64,000 bases of DNA, taken from positions 3,348,001 to 3,412,000 of the forward strand of contig OZ246894.1 in NCBI GenBank assembly GCA_965231925.1. Reading direction: 5' to 3'. This stretch comes from Poriferisodalis sp965231925 (GTDB lineage Bacteria; Actinomycetota; Acidimicrobiia; Acidimicrobiales; Poriferisodalaceae). The notes under the pieces were generated by a model. That model was not told where the DNA came from. It searched no databases and saw nothing but the letters and a program-made list of their open reading frames with translations. The translations under genes and the position numbers were made by a program. Shown piece after piece: positions 17,876-26,499 of the stretch; positions within the stretch are counted from its first letter, which is position 1; every line of letters starts with the position of its first letter.

Positions 17876-18887
17876 TGACGACCTCCCGGAGATGCTCCGC
17901 CGCTTCTTCGCCACGGACGCCTGTCCTCTGCAGGTCGACGAACACACGTGGCCAAGGGGCGAGCATGATGCCACCGGCCACCGCAGCCAGCCGACGGGTT
18001 ACCACCGTCGGGAACGGACGCAGCGTCAGTCTGCCTCCCTCGATGGGGCGCAAGTCTGCAGCCGTCGCAACGGCCCCGAGCCCGACAATTGTTTCTGCGC
18101 TGACGTACACCTCGGCTGATGCGACATTCGTGAGCAGTGGCGCGCGGACCGACGCTGCCGCTAAGCCCGTCGCTGCCCACGACACACCCGCCTCAGTCCA
18201 TCGGGTTCCCACCTCTGCCAGCCCTGCCACAGGGTCGCGCCAAGTCACACCGACTTGGACGTGGACGCTCACTGGGCTCTGTCGTGCCGCCGATGCGTAC
18301 GCGTGCAGGAGGCTGTCGATATCGCGGACGCGCCGCGCTGAGTCACGGCCCCGTGCAGCGTTTGACTCCAGCAGTCCCTGGTCGGCAAGGAAACGGAGCG
18401 CATTGGTGCAGCTTCCCGACGACAATCCGGTGGCTTGCTGTACGGCGGCTCCGGTCGCATCCACCCCGCACAGCAAGGCCTCGGCGACACCAAGCACGGC
18501 AGGAGTCCAGCCCTTCGTTCGATCGTCTCGTGGGACACGGATTCCCGAGCGTGAAACGATGATCGTGCCGACAGCGAGCTCGGCTGCGCCGGTCTCATCG
18601 ACCCACCCGACACCGGCGTCCGAAAGTGCATGTTTGGCGCCCGGGGACAGCTGTCGTGCCGCGACAACGTCCGGCTTGCGCATAGCGGACCTCAGCAACG
18701 TCGTCACGGCCCCGAGACTGCCCTCTCCCGCCCATTTGATGTCCAGTTCCTGCCCGCCGATGATCACGTCCGCACGGGCGTCATGCTTTGGGATTTCCAC
18801 GCTGACGGTGCGCGGCAGTACATCCAACAGCGCACGGATCGGTCTCGTGCCTGTGACACGTCGCGAATCGTGACTTACCTCAGCCAC
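17865..18887 (-). CDS. AbiEi-type antitoxin / transcriptional regulator
   Basis: This 340-aa protein precedes and overlaps the nucleotidyltransferase gene. A winged-helix region around residues 125-175 (VAEALLCGVDATGAAVQQ, then CTNALRFLADQGLLESN) fits DNA binding. The C-terminal part includes VYVSAETIVGLGAVATAADL and a VFVDLQR ending typical of AbiEi-like proteins. In AbiE systems this partner represses its own promoter and blocks the toxin. The protein is longer than many AbiEi antitoxins, so substructure may differ. Confidence 0.65.
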   Translation of the reverse strand: MAEVSHDSRRVTGTRPIRALLDVLPRTVSVEIPKHDARADVIIGGQELDIKWAGEGSLGAVTTLLRSAMRKPDVVAARQLSPGAKHALSDAGVGWVDETGAAELAVGTIIVSRSGIRVPRDDRTKGWTPAVLGVAEALLCGVDATGAAVQQATGLSSGSCTNALRFLADQGLLESNAARGRDSARRVRDIDSLLHAYASAARQSPVSVHVQVGVTWRDPVAGLAEVGTRWTEAGVSWAATGLAAASVRAPLLTNVASAEVYVSAETIVGLGAVATAADLRPIEGGRLTLRPFPTVVTRRLAAVAGGIMLAPWPRVFVDLQRTGVRGEEAAEHLREVVSER

Positions 18888-18911
18888 GTTTATACCTCAT
18901 ACAAATACTAA

Positions 18912-18930
18912 ACCTCACTTCGGAGATGAG
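18912..18930. promoter_or_regulatory. Inverted repeat upstream of the AbiE-like operon
   Basis: cctcacttcggagatgagg is a near-perfect inverted repeat about 25 bp upstream of the antitoxin GTG, in an A/T-rich patch containing TATAAA and tatgagg. AbiEi regulators bind inverted repeats upstream of their own gene, so this is a candidate operator. The rest of 18888-19044 holds no gene. Confidence 0.45.
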
Positions 18931-19044
18931 GATAGCTAAATCTGTGAGTTTTGATGGCGATCGAGTCTCAGGACATCAGGGGTCGAGTGTGGTGACAGAC
19001 CTGGTTCGCCTTCGAATCGTAAGGAAACGCGGCTCGCTTGCCGT

Positions 19045-21165
19045 TCAGGCGAGGGCGCTGGCGGCGAGTGCGAGGCCGTCGCGGGTTCGTTGTTGCCAGT
19101 CGGGTTTGATGCGTCGGACGGTGTTGGTGCAGATGCGGAAGATGCACACGGCTTCTCGCAATGCCAGCTCGTGTGCGTCCCAGCCGAAGCGTTCCAGGGC
19201 GGCGTGCTTGGTCTGGTCATAGAAGACCGCTCGGGCATCGGCTGAATCATGGCTGATGCCGTGGAGTGCCCATGTGAGGTGGGCGAGCAGGTTGCCCACG
19301 TCGAGCATGGGATCGCCCGGGCCTGCTTCTTCGAAGTCGACCAGGGCGATTCTGCCGTCGGGCATGCAGATCATCTGGTCGTCGTAGAAGTCGTTGTGAG
19401 CGATCGTCGTCGGCTGCCAGTCGCCCACGAACCCGGCGAGGGCCTCGGTGACCTCGCGCAGCAGGCATCGTCCGTCGGTGTCGTCGCGCAGGACGTGAGC
19501 GAAGGTGCGCTCGGCTCGGTGGTACCCGCCGGCGAGATCGAACGCTGGCGCAGAGGTTCGCGAGGGGGGCAGCGCCCACAGGCTGTGGAGGCCGTCGAGC
19601 AGCAGCGCCGGGTCGGGTGCGTGCCCGCTTGCCAGGCTGTCACGCAGGTTCACGCCGGGCACCTCGGGAACCCACACCACGCCACCATCGGCCCAGCAGC
19701 CAACCACCGGTGCGCTCACGAAACGTGAGGCGTCGATGAGTTCCGCGGCTGCGAGCAGGCTCGGCAGCGCTGTGGGGCGCACGACGCGGGCAAAGAAGCT
19801 GAACTTGCCTGTCTGGTGGCGCAGCACGGCCCGGTTGGCGGGCCGGTAGCGGACCGTCTCCACTGCCATCAGCCGACGCGGCACCGCGAACACGTGCTGG
19901 TCCACCAAGCGCAGCGCCGAGTCGGGGTCCACAGCAGAGGCCAACCCCGGCAAGGCGTCATCGTGAGGGAATCTCGACACCGCTGCGGTGTTGTCGCGCC
20001 GCAGCGTCACAGTGAAGAACTCCGGCGCCAGAAAAGTCTCCTCGGCCCATTGCGCTTCGTAGTTGACCGTCGCAAACCGCCCCGGCAGATGGCTGAACTG
20101 CCGGATTCGCAGCCGACACGGATCATCGGACGCTTCGGGGAAGCGACAAACCGAGGTGTCCCACACCCACCTGGGATCGAACAGCCGCTCCAACTGCGGA
20201 AGCGCAGGATCGGCGGGGAAATCGACCGCCTCCAGCAGCGGAGGTTTCCCTGGCGATGAGCGCCGCCGGCGCTTCGTGCGGGCTGACGGGTTGGCGGTGC
20301 GAGCCAACTGGTGCGTCGCGACACCATCAGCGTTCCCGCCGTCGTTGTTGCTGACAGTGCTGACGTCGCTCGGGTCGCTGAGATCGCTGACCGGTGTCGC
20401 CGGAGTCTCGGGAGTCAGCGGCGAGGGGGTCAGCGGCGACGGGGTCGGCGTGTCAATGCCGTCGGTGACCGGAGTCAGCGGCGAAGGAGTCGGCGGCGAC
20501 GGGGTCGGCGTGTCAATGCCGTCGGTGACCGGAGTCAGCGGCGAGGGCGTCGGCGTGTCAATGCCGTCGGTGACCGGAGTCAGCGGCGAAGGAGTCGGCG
20601 TGTCAATGCCGTCGGTGACCGGAGTCGGCGTGTCAATGCCGTCGGAGTCGGTGCCGTCGTTGTCGGTCGGCGTGGGTGTGTCGATCCCGTCGTCCAGCAC
20701 AGGCACCGAACGCTGCTGCGCCGCTTCCTCGCCAGCGAGCTCGTCTTCGTTGTTTCCTTGGCCCGGATCGCCGCCATTCAGCGCCGGCTGGTCGCTGTCC
20801 GCAGCAGTCTGAGACACTGCCTCGCCTCGGTCACCCTCGGCATCAGTGCGGTCGCCCTTTGGAGGCGGCGTGTCGCCGTCGCCGTCGCCGTCGTCCCCGT
20901 CGTCTTCGTCGTCGCCCTTGGACACCACTGTTCGAGTGACCAGCGTCGCCTGTTCGGGCGTCTCGCTGGCGTCCTTCGGCAGCGGATCGTCGCCGCCGTC
21001 CTCGTCGGCGTCACCCTCGACAAGATCACCAGGACGCGACGAGACGACTACCTCATCGGCGGCGTCAAGATTTTCGTTCACCGCCGAGGCGACAATCCGC
21101 ACGGCGACTGCCACAGCGACCAGCAGTCCGAGAACCGCGACAGCTCGAGTGATGCGCCTGCGCAT
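19045..21165 (-). CDS. Membrane-anchored protein with Pro/Thr repeats and APH-type kinase domain
   Basis: This protein of 706 aa has three parts. Residues 1-30 are basic then hydrophobic (VAVLGLLVAVAVAV), a signal anchor. Residues 35-290 are acidic and low-complexity with a repeated PTPSPLTPVTDGIDT unit. Residues 330-706 look like an aminoglycoside/choline phosphotransferase fold: IAHNDFYDDQMICMPDG holds the catalytic loop and LVDFEEAGPGDPMLDVGNLL the metal-binding DFE. An extracellular kinase domain would be unusual, since ATP is cytosolic. Either the N-terminus stays inside or the fold has another role. The frame is open throughout. Confidence 0.65.
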   Translation of the reverse strand: MRRRITRAVAVLGLLVAVAVAVRIVASAVNENLDAADEVVVSSRPGDLVEGDADEDGGDDPLPKDASETPEQATLVTRTVVSKGDDEDDGDDGDGDGDTPPPKGDRTDAEGDRGEAVSQTAADSDQPALNGGDPGQGNNEDELAGEEAAQQRSVPVLDDGIDTPTPTDNDGTDSDGIDTPTPVTDGIDTPTPSPLTPVTDGIDTPTPSPLTPVTDGIDTPTPSPPTPSPLTPVTDGIDTPTPSPLTPSPLTPETPATPVSDLSDPSDVSTVSNNDGGNADGVATHQLARTANPSARTKRRRRSSPGKPPLLEAVDFPADPALPQLERLFDPRWVWDTSVCRFPEASDDPCRLRIRQFSHLPGRFATVNYEAQWAEETFLAPEFFTVTLRRDNTAAVSRFPHDDALPGLASAVDPDSALRLVDQHVFAVPRRLMAVETVRYRPANRAVLRHQTGKFSFFARVVRPTALPSLLAAAELIDASRFVSAPVVGCWADGGVVWVPEVPGVNLRDSLASGHAPDPALLLDGLHSLWALPPSRTSAPAFDLAGGYHRAERTFAHVLRDDTDGRCLLREVTEALAGFVGDWQPTTIAHNDFYDDQMICMPDGRIALVDFEEAGPGDPMLDVGNLLAHLTWALHGISHDSADARAVFYDQTKHAALERFGWDAHELALREAVCIFRICTNTVRRIKPDWQQRTRDGLALAASALA
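20431..20660. repeat. Tandem repeat in the APH-fusion gene (30/45/60-bp units)
   Basis: The segment gtcggcgtgtcaatgccg recurs five times, at spacings of 60, 45, 45 and 30 bp. All spacings are multiples of 15, so copy-number change keeps the reading frame. The units encode DGIDTPTPSPLTPVT and shortened or lengthened forms. Such repeats usually expand and contract by slippage and give a variable-length linker. Confidence 0.85.
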
Positions 21166-21338
21166 GTCAGCTTCCGTACGTAGTAACGGTTACATCGGAC
21201 GATAACACTCTGCGCTCGCAGTGAATGCTCCGCTGAACCAGCCGGTACGAGACTGGCCAAGATCCCGAATAGTGCGAGCGCAGAGTGGCGCGCGCCTAGT
21301 TTCGGGGGCGAGCGGAACGGGACAGCCTGGGAGGACGC

Positions 21339-21845
21339 GTGAGCGAGGCAACAGACGCGGAAGAGCGAGAAGTCATGGACTGGCAGCGCTACGGCGTGGC
21401 CGTGCGAGAGCTGGCCCAGATGATCGCCGATGACGGCTACCGGCCCCAGATGATCCTGGCCATCGCCCGAGGCGGGTTGTTCTGTGCTGGCTCGCTGGGC
21501 TACGCCCTGTCGGTCAAGAACATCTACGTCATGAACTGCGAGTACTACACCGGCGTCGACGAGCGTCTCCAAGTGCCGATCATGCTGCCGCCCACGCCCG
21601 ACCTGGTCGACCACCGCGACTCGGACATCCTCATCGCCGACGACGTGGCCGACACCGGCCACACGCTCAAGCTGGTCCACGACTTCTGCCTGCCGCGGGT
21701 GCGCAGCGTGCGCACCGCCGTGCTGTACGAGAAGCCGTGGTCAACGGTCAACTGCGACTGGGTGTGGCAGCGCACCGACCTGTGGATCAACTTCCCCTGG
21801 TCGACCGAGCCGCCGATCGTCAGCGACGAGCAGGCCCGCGCCTGA
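21339..21845 (+). CDS. Phosphoribosyltransferase
   Basis: This 168-aa type I phosphoribosyltransferase has the PRPP motif ILIADDVADTGHTL around residue 97 and an N-terminal QMILAIARGGLFCAG substrate-binding segment, like xanthine/hypoxanthine salvage enzymes. The substrate cannot be fixed from sequence. GTG 21339 follows GGGAGG at a good distance. A truncated duplicate with nearly the same upstream region lies at 23748. No biosynthetic partners lie next to it. Confidence 0.8.
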   Translation: MSEATDAEEREVMDWQRYGVAVRELAQMIADDGYRPQMILAIARGGLFCAGSLGYALSVKNIYVMNCEYYTGVDERLQVPIMLPPTPDLVDHRDSDILIADDVADTGHTLKLVHDFCLPRVRSVRTAVLYEKPWSTVNCDWVWQRTDLWINFPWSTEPPIVSDEQARA

Positions 21846-21949
21846 GCCCGACGCCGCTCGCCTGGACCATCCGCACAAGCTCGCCGCCAAGGCCGAGTCC
21901 TCACCCAACCAACGCGAGCACCAACCACCGACTATTTCAGCACCCTGCT

Positions 21950-22039
21950 AATAGAACGCGAATAGAACACAATGACCTGACTCGTGATGCAAAACCACAG
22001 GTCAGAGACTTGTTGCGAACACTTGTAGGTACCCCCTAA
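21950..22039. repeat. 90-bp repeat, copy 1
   Basis: This 90-bp segment matches 23581-23670 with about seven differences by eye. It starts with aatagaac in two near-tandem copies, contains caaaaccacaggtcagag and ends in gtaggtaccccctaa. The two copies lie on either side of the AlbA_2 gene. The rest of the gap 21846-22166 shows no gene. Confidence 0.85.
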
Positions 22040-22166
22040 TAGAAAGCGAATAGAACGAGCACACGCGACACAGAGCCTGTCGGCGTACCCGGATCCTCGG
22101 GCGGACCCAACGCCCGGCTGTGAAATTCCGGCACTGCGGCAACTCGAACGCGGCGATACTGGCACC

Positions 22167-23564
22167 GTGAACTCGCTGGAGGACATCGTCGGCTTAGCCC
22201 AGCAAGGCGAATCTGAAACCGTCGAATTCAAGGCAACGACTGGCCAACGCGAAGCTGCAGCCAAGACGCTCTCGGCCATGCTCAACGGCCGGGGCGGACG
22301 GGTGATCTTCGGCATCGGACCCAAGGGCAACATCACAGGACAACAGGTGGGCAGCGAGACGCTTACCGACATCACCAACGCATGCCTGAACATCCACCCC
22401 CGCCACCCGCCATCCATCGACCGGGTTTCGCTGCCCGACTGCAATGGGCGGGAACTGCTGGTGGCCACTGTTCCATCGGGTGGCAGCAAGCCCTACACCT
22501 ACCGGGACCATCACTACATGCGATCAGGTGCGGCGACCGTCGACATGCCCGACGAAACGCAACTGTCGCTGGTGCTGGAGCGAGTGCATGGCACGGCGAG
22601 GTGGGAGCTCGAGGCGTCGGGATTCGACTTTGGTGCCATCGACGACCACGAAGTGCAACAGTTCCGAGACGACGCAATCGCCGCCGGGCGCGCCGCCTTC
22701 GATGCGGGGGCATCATCGGCCGATGTGCTGCTGGCGCTCGGCCTCCTGGACAGTCAAGGCCTGCCGAACCGTGGTGCCATCGCGCTCTTCGGACGTATCC
22801 AAGAACTCGGCGGACGCTTCCCGAGTCTCGGCTGTCGACTGGTAGCAGTGGACGGCACCGAGCTCGCGGAGGAATTCCACGACGATGCGCTCATCGCGGA
22901 CAACGTGTACGCCTCGCTGCGCAAGGCGATGGCCTTCTGCGATGATCATTTGAGCTGGCGGACACAGATCGGTGCCGGCTTGCAAGCCGAGACCGATTCG
23001 GAGATCCCGCGGGCCGTCGTGCGCGAGGCGCTGGCCAACGCGTTCGGCCATCGTGACTACGCAGCAGCCGGACTGGTGCAGGTGCGTCTGTATGCCGACC
23101 GCCTCGAGGTGGCGTCGCCCGGCCAGCTGCATTTTGGCCTCACCCCCGCCGACCTGTACGAGCCGCATGGATCGCACCCGTGGAATCCAGTGATGCTCGG
23201 CTGCCTGTATCGGCGAGGCATCGTCGAACAGTTGGGCTCAGGAACGCTTCGCATGATTCGTATGTGCGCAGAGGCGGGCCTCGGCCGCCCAGCATTTGTG
23301 GCCGGCGGCGCTTCGGTCACATGCAGCATCCCGCGCTGGGGTCACTGGCTGAGGCCGGATGGGACGAGCGTGGACGTCTCCAAGCTGGAGGCTGCGGTGC
23401 TGTCGGCGCTGGTCGTCGGCCCTGCTTCACGGGGCGAACTCGCTGATGCGCTCATGGCAGAAGCCGCTGATGTGCGTGAGGCGCTAGTCGAACTGCGAGA
23501 AATGGGCCTCATTCGCGTCGAAGGCCACGGTCGCGGTTCGTTCTGGCTGCTCGACACCCCCTGA
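22167..23564 (+). CDS. AlbA_2 (Schlafen-like) / HATPase-domain regulator
   Basis: This 465-aa protein starts with an AlbA_2 domain: ESETVEFKATTGQ near residue 15, MLNGRGGRVIFGIGPKG around 45 and a KPYTYRDHHYMRSG turn around 110. The middle has IPRAVVREALANAFGHRDY (HATPase-like N box) and a G-rich EQLGSGTLRMIRMC. The C-terminal 70 residues form a winged helix (SRGELADALMAEAADVREAL). Proteins of this design are annotated as transcriptional regulators or RecG-like and occur in defence islands. GTG 22167 has no clear ribosome site, so it may be leaderless. It is bracketed by the 90-bp repeats. Confidence 0.75.
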   Translation: MNSLEDIVGLAQQGESETVEFKATTGQREAAAKTLSAMLNGRGGRVIFGIGPKGNITGQQVGSETLTDITNACLNIHPRHPPSIDRVSLPDCNGRELLVATVPSGGSKPYTYRDHHYMRSGAATVDMPDETQLSLVLERVHGTARWELEASGFDFGAIDDHEVQQFRDDAIAAGRAAFDAGASSADVLLALGLLDSQGLPNRGAIALFGRIQELGGRFPSLGCRLVAVDGTELAEEFHDDALIADNVYASLRKAMAFCDDHLSWRTQIGAGLQAETDSEIPRAVVREALANAFGHRDYAAAGLVQVRLYADRLEVASPGQLHFGLTPADLYEPHGSHPWNPVMLGCLYRRGIVEQLGSGTLRMIRMCAEAGLGRPAFVAGGASVTCSIPRWGHWLRPDGTSVDVSKLEAAVLSALVVGPASRGELADALMAEAADVREALVELREMGLIRVEGHGRGSFWLLDTP

Positions 23565-23580
23565 CCCCAGCCCCCCCCCG

Positions 23581-23670
23581 AATAGAACGCGAATAGAACA
23601 CAATGACCCGGGTCGTGACGCAAAACCACAGGTCAGAGGCTTGATACGAACACTTGTAGGTACCCCCTAA
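23581..23670. repeat. 90-bp repeat, copy 2
   Basis: Second copy of the repeat at 21950-22039, in the same orientation. It lies directly after the AlbA_2 gene and directly before the duplicated phosphoribosyltransferase leader (gaatagtgcgag through gggaggacgc). The arrangement suggests that a repeat-bounded unit was inserted or duplicated. Confidence 0.85.
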
Positions 23671-23747
23671 AGGAACGGGAATAGTGCGAGTGCTTGGCGC
23701 GCGCCTAGGTTCGGGGGCGAGCGGAGCGGGACAGCCTGGGAGGACGC

Positions 23748-24039
23748 GTGAGCGAGGCAACGGACGCGGAAGAACGCGAGGTCATGGACTGGCGGCACTA
23801 CGGCGTGGCCGTGCGTGAGCTGGCCCAGATGATCGCCGATGACGGCTACCGGCCACACGCTCAAGCTGGTGTACGACTTCTGCCTGCCGCGGGTGCGCAG
23901 CGTGCGCACCGCCGTGCTGTACGAGAAGCCGTGGTCGACGGTCAACTGCGACTGGGTGTGGCAGCGCACCGACTTGTGGATCAACTTCCCCTGGTCGACC
24001 GAACCGCCGATCGTCACCGACGAGCAAGCCCGCGCCTGA
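23748..24039 (+). pseudogene. Phosphoribosyltransferase copy with internal deletion
   Basis: The 5' end (to gacggctaccggcc) and 3' end (acacgctcaag onward) are nearly identical to the gene at 21339. The 215 bp between two accggcc sites are missing, so this looks like a deletion between short direct repeats. Since 215 is not a multiple of three, the frame is broken, and much of the N-terminal region and the DDVADTG motif are lost. The promoter and ribosome-binding region are retained. Confidence 0.85.
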
Positions 24040-24070
24040 GCCCGTGGCCGGCGGGCGGGGCCTTCGATTG

Positions 24071-24988
24071 CTACAGGCGCTCGTGGAGGCTGGCGCGGTT
24101 GAGGTGGTGATCCTCGGTGCAGTCGGCCTCTGAGGTCTCGAGCTGCAGCGTGACATGCGAGATGCCATGCCGATCCTTCGCGATCTGTCGCAACTCGGCG
24201 AGGAGGGCTCCGTGTTCGGCACCGTGGTCGGGGTCGGTGAGCACGTGAGCGCTCATGGAGACGTAGCCCGAGGTGACGGCCCACACGTGGATGTCATGCA
24301 TCACCGTGACGCCGGGCACATCTTCCATGTCGGCGCACAACCCGTCGAGATCCACGTCGGAGGGCACACCGTCGATCAGCACTTCGAAGACCGACGTCAC
24401 CAACTTCCACGAACTCAGCACGACGAGCGCTGCGATCAGCAGGCTCAACCCAGGGTCGACCCACCACCAGCCGAAGATGAGGATCGCCGCGGCAGAGATC
24501 ATCACAGCGACCGACACCATCAAGTCGGCGAGGACGTGCCGGAACGCCGCCTCCACATTCAGGTTGCCGGGTGAGGAACCGTGCAGCAGGTACGCCGCTG
24601 CGATGTTCACCGCCAGGCCGATGCCGCCGACCGCCAGCACCCAACCGCCGGCAACCTCAACCGGATCGCCGCCGAAACCGTCGATGAAGCGTCCGATGGC
24701 GGCCCAGCCGATCCAGGCTGCAATCACCCACAACATGAGGGCATTAGCGGCCGCTGCGAGCACCTCGGTTCTCTCAAGGCCGAACGTGCGCTTCATGGAG
24801 GCGGGGCGTTGCGCAGCCCACGTGGCCAGCAGGGCCAGACCGATGGCAGCCGAGTCGGTGAATGCGTGACCGGCGTCGGCCAGCAGGGCCAGGCTTCCGG
24901 AGAAGACGGCGCCGACCACCTCGGCCCCAACGATGACGACGGTCAGCGCAAGCGCAGCCTTGAGCCGTCGACGGGACACTTCCCGCAA
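24071..24988 (-). CDS. Cation diffusion facilitator (Zn/Co efflux)
   Basis: The protein has about 305 aa and six predicted membrane helices. The family metal site is visible in ALLADAGHAFTDSAAIG (helix 2) and RHVLADLMVSVAVM (helix 5). A cytosolic C-terminal domain follows, with HDIHVWAVTSGY. TTG 24988 is used here; a CTG about 33 nt upstream would add a His-rich stretch (HQHHHD) typical of CDF N-termini. It sits next to zur and znuC on the same strand, so export and uptake genes are grouped, though whether they are co-transcribed is unknown. Confidence 0.85.
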   Translation of the reverse strand: MREVSRRRLKAALALTVVIVGAEVVGAVFSGSLALLADAGHAFTDSAAIGLALLATWAAQRPASMKRTFGLERTEVLAAAANALMLWVIAAWIGWAAIGRFIDGFGGDPVEVAGGWVLAVGGIGLAVNIAAAYLLHGSSPGNLNVEAAFRHVLADLMVSVAVMISAAAILIFGWWWVDPGLSLLIAALVVLSSWKLVTSVFEVLIDGVPSDVDLDGLCADMEDVPGVTVMHDIHVWAVTSGYVSMSAHVLTDPDHGAEHGALLAELRQIAKDRHGISHVTLQLETSEADCTEDHHLNRASLHERL

Positions 24989-25074
24989 GTCGTGGTGATG
25001 CTGGTGTGCGATGCGATTCAGCCTATGACAGGCACTCTGAAACTCTTGGCACGCCCCGAGTCAGCCCGCCGGCC

Positions 25075-25599
25075 TCACCGAGCAGCTTCGCAGTCGGCGC
25101 AGCGACCGAAAAGGTCCAGGTTGTGGTGCAGCGGCACGAATCCTGCCTCGCTCGCAGCAGCAGCGAGCGAGGCGTCGATGCGCGCCTCAGTCTCGCTGTC
25201 GAGTTCGACGTCGGTGATCGCACCGCAGGCCACACAGATCAGGTGATGGTGATGGCCGAGCAGCGATTCGGCCAGCTCGAAGTAGGCGCGCTCGCCTCCT
25301 GTCTCGAGGCGTTGCACCACCCCGCATCGTTCCAGCGCCTCCAGATTCCGATAGGCCGTGCTGCGGGCGAGATCGGGCGCCATTGACTCGATGTCCGGCA
25401 GCCTGACCGGCCTGGCCGCACGGGCCAGCGCCTCGACGAGTCGGCGGCGGCCGCTCGTGTAGCGCTGCTCGGCCTCGCTCAGGCGGCCTGCGACGGCTTC
25501 GTGCAGTTCGCCCAGATTCCTCGACCAGGTGCGCGGGGTGCTGCTGAGGTGCGATTCGCCCCCAGCGCCGGGCGTCGCACGCGCCGCCACGCCCGTCAT
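25075..25599 (-). CDS. zur: Fur-family regulator, probably Zur
   Basis: This 174-aa Fur protein has a winged helix (LPDIESMAPDLARSTAYRNL), then the metal-binding GHHHHLICVACGAITDV and a C-terminal CADCEAAR, which gives two CxxC pairs for the structural zinc. ATG 25599 overlaps the znuC stop by ATGA. Zinc rather than iron is inferred from the neighbours znuABC and the CDF exporter. It probably represses znuA and itself under zinc sufficiency. Confidence 0.85.
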   Translation of the reverse strand: MTGVAARATPGAGGESHLSSTPRTWSRNLGELHEAVAGRLSEAEQRYTSGRRRLVEALARAARPVRLPDIESMAPDLARSTAYRNLEALERCGVVQRLETGGERAYFELAESLLGHHHHLICVACGAITDVELDSETEARIDASLAAAASEAGFVPLHHNLDLFGRCADCEAAR

Positions 25600-26426
25600 G
25601 GCCGTGCTCTCGGCCCGAGCGTCCACACCGACTCTCCGGCGATGTGACTGGAGCGGCCGAATTCGGCATCGTGCGTGTGCCCTGGCTCTTCGAGGACCAA
25701 GAGCGATGACGTCGTGTCGCCCTCGCCGACTTCCAGGCGCGTGAGCGCGTTCGCTCCGAACGCGGCAGCCATGTTCTCTTCGTTGAGCACCTCCGCAGGC
25801 GTGCCATCCGCCAATACAGCGCCCTTCAACAGCACGATCCGCTCGCACAGGCGCGCTTCGCTGAGGTGGTGCGTCGACAGCACGACCAGCTTGTTGCGCA
25901 TCCGCTCGGCATCGACCACTTCGAGCACGATGTCCTGGCTCGGGATGTCGAGACCCGTGATGGGCTCATCGAGCAGCAAGCAGTCGGCCTGTGAGGAAAG
26001 TGCAGAAGCGATGAGGACCCGTTGGCGCTGCCCGCCCGACAGGTGGCCGAAGGACCGCCGCAGCAGGTCTGCCACCTGCAGCCGTTCGGCTGCGACGTCC
26101 ATCGCGTCCCGGTCGGCCTTCCGCATGCGACCCAGCAGGCCGCGCTCTCTGAAGCGCCCGATCATCAGCACTTCGCTCACCGTCATCGGCATGAATGCGT
26201 GCGGGTGGTGGTGCTGGCTGACGTAGCCGACGGTGATCTCGTAGTCCTTGCGAACACTCCCCGTCGTCGGCGTGAGCAATCCGGCAAGCACTCGGAGCAG
26301 CGTCGTCTTGCCCGATCCGTTCGAGCCCATGAGCGCCACCGCGGCGCCCGAATCGAGTCGCATCTTCTCGACGGTGAGGGCTTGTCGGTTGCCGAAGGAC
26401 ACCTTGACGTCATCGAGTGTGAACAC
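25596..26426 (-). CDS. znuC: ZnuC, zinc ABC transporter ATPase
   Basis: This ATP-binding subunit of 276 aa shows Walker A GSNGSGKTTLLRVLAG around residue 35, a Q-loop at YVSQHHHPH, signature LSGGQRQRVLIASAL and Walker B CLLLDEPITGLD, followed by the switch His in LSTHHLSE. It is divergent from znuA, which begins 73 bp away, and overlaps zur at its 3' end. The C-terminal 50 residues are extra and include HTHD, which might bind zinc. Confidence 0.88.
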   Translation of the reverse strand: MFTLDDVKVSFGNRQALTVEKMRLDSGAAVALMGSNGSGKTTLLRVLAGLLTPTTGSVRKDYEITVGYVSQHHHPHAFMPMTVSEVLMIGRFRERGLLGRMRKADRDAMDVAAERLQVADLLRRSFGHLSGGQRQRVLIASALSSQADCLLLDEPITGLDIPSQDIVLEVVDAERMRNKLVVLSTHHLSEARLCERIVLLKGAVLADGTPAEVLNEENMAAAFGANALTRLEVGEGDTTSSLLVLEEPGHTHDAEFGRSSHIAGESVWTLGPRARP

Positions 26427-26463
26427 GTCAGCGCAGTCTTTCTCGGCTCAGGTGGCCCTTGGA

Positions 26464-26499
26464 TTGATAATGGGAATGAGTCTCACTATAGTTCTCGCC
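26464..26499 (+). promoter_or_regulatory. znuA promoter with overlapping candidate Zur box
   Basis: TTGATA (26464-26469) and TATAGT (26487-26492) are separated by exactly 17 bp, a near-consensus sigma-70 promoter. The predicted start site falls at about 26499-26500, the first base of the GTG of znuA, so the mRNA would be leaderless. The spacer reads tgataatgggaatgag, which resembles half of a Zur box (tgataatgataatca). Zur binding there would block RNA polymerase. Confidence 0.6.

Noticed and set aside
1..18887. Classical DndABCDE operon
   Set aside because: No dndD or dndE is seen, the PAPS-reductase-like gene is short, and a DUF4007 gene is present, which all favour SspABCD.
23570..23579. 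Run of nine C after the AlbA_2 gene as a second phase-variable tract
   Set aside because: It is intergenic, short, and lies after the stop codon, so slippage would not change a protein.
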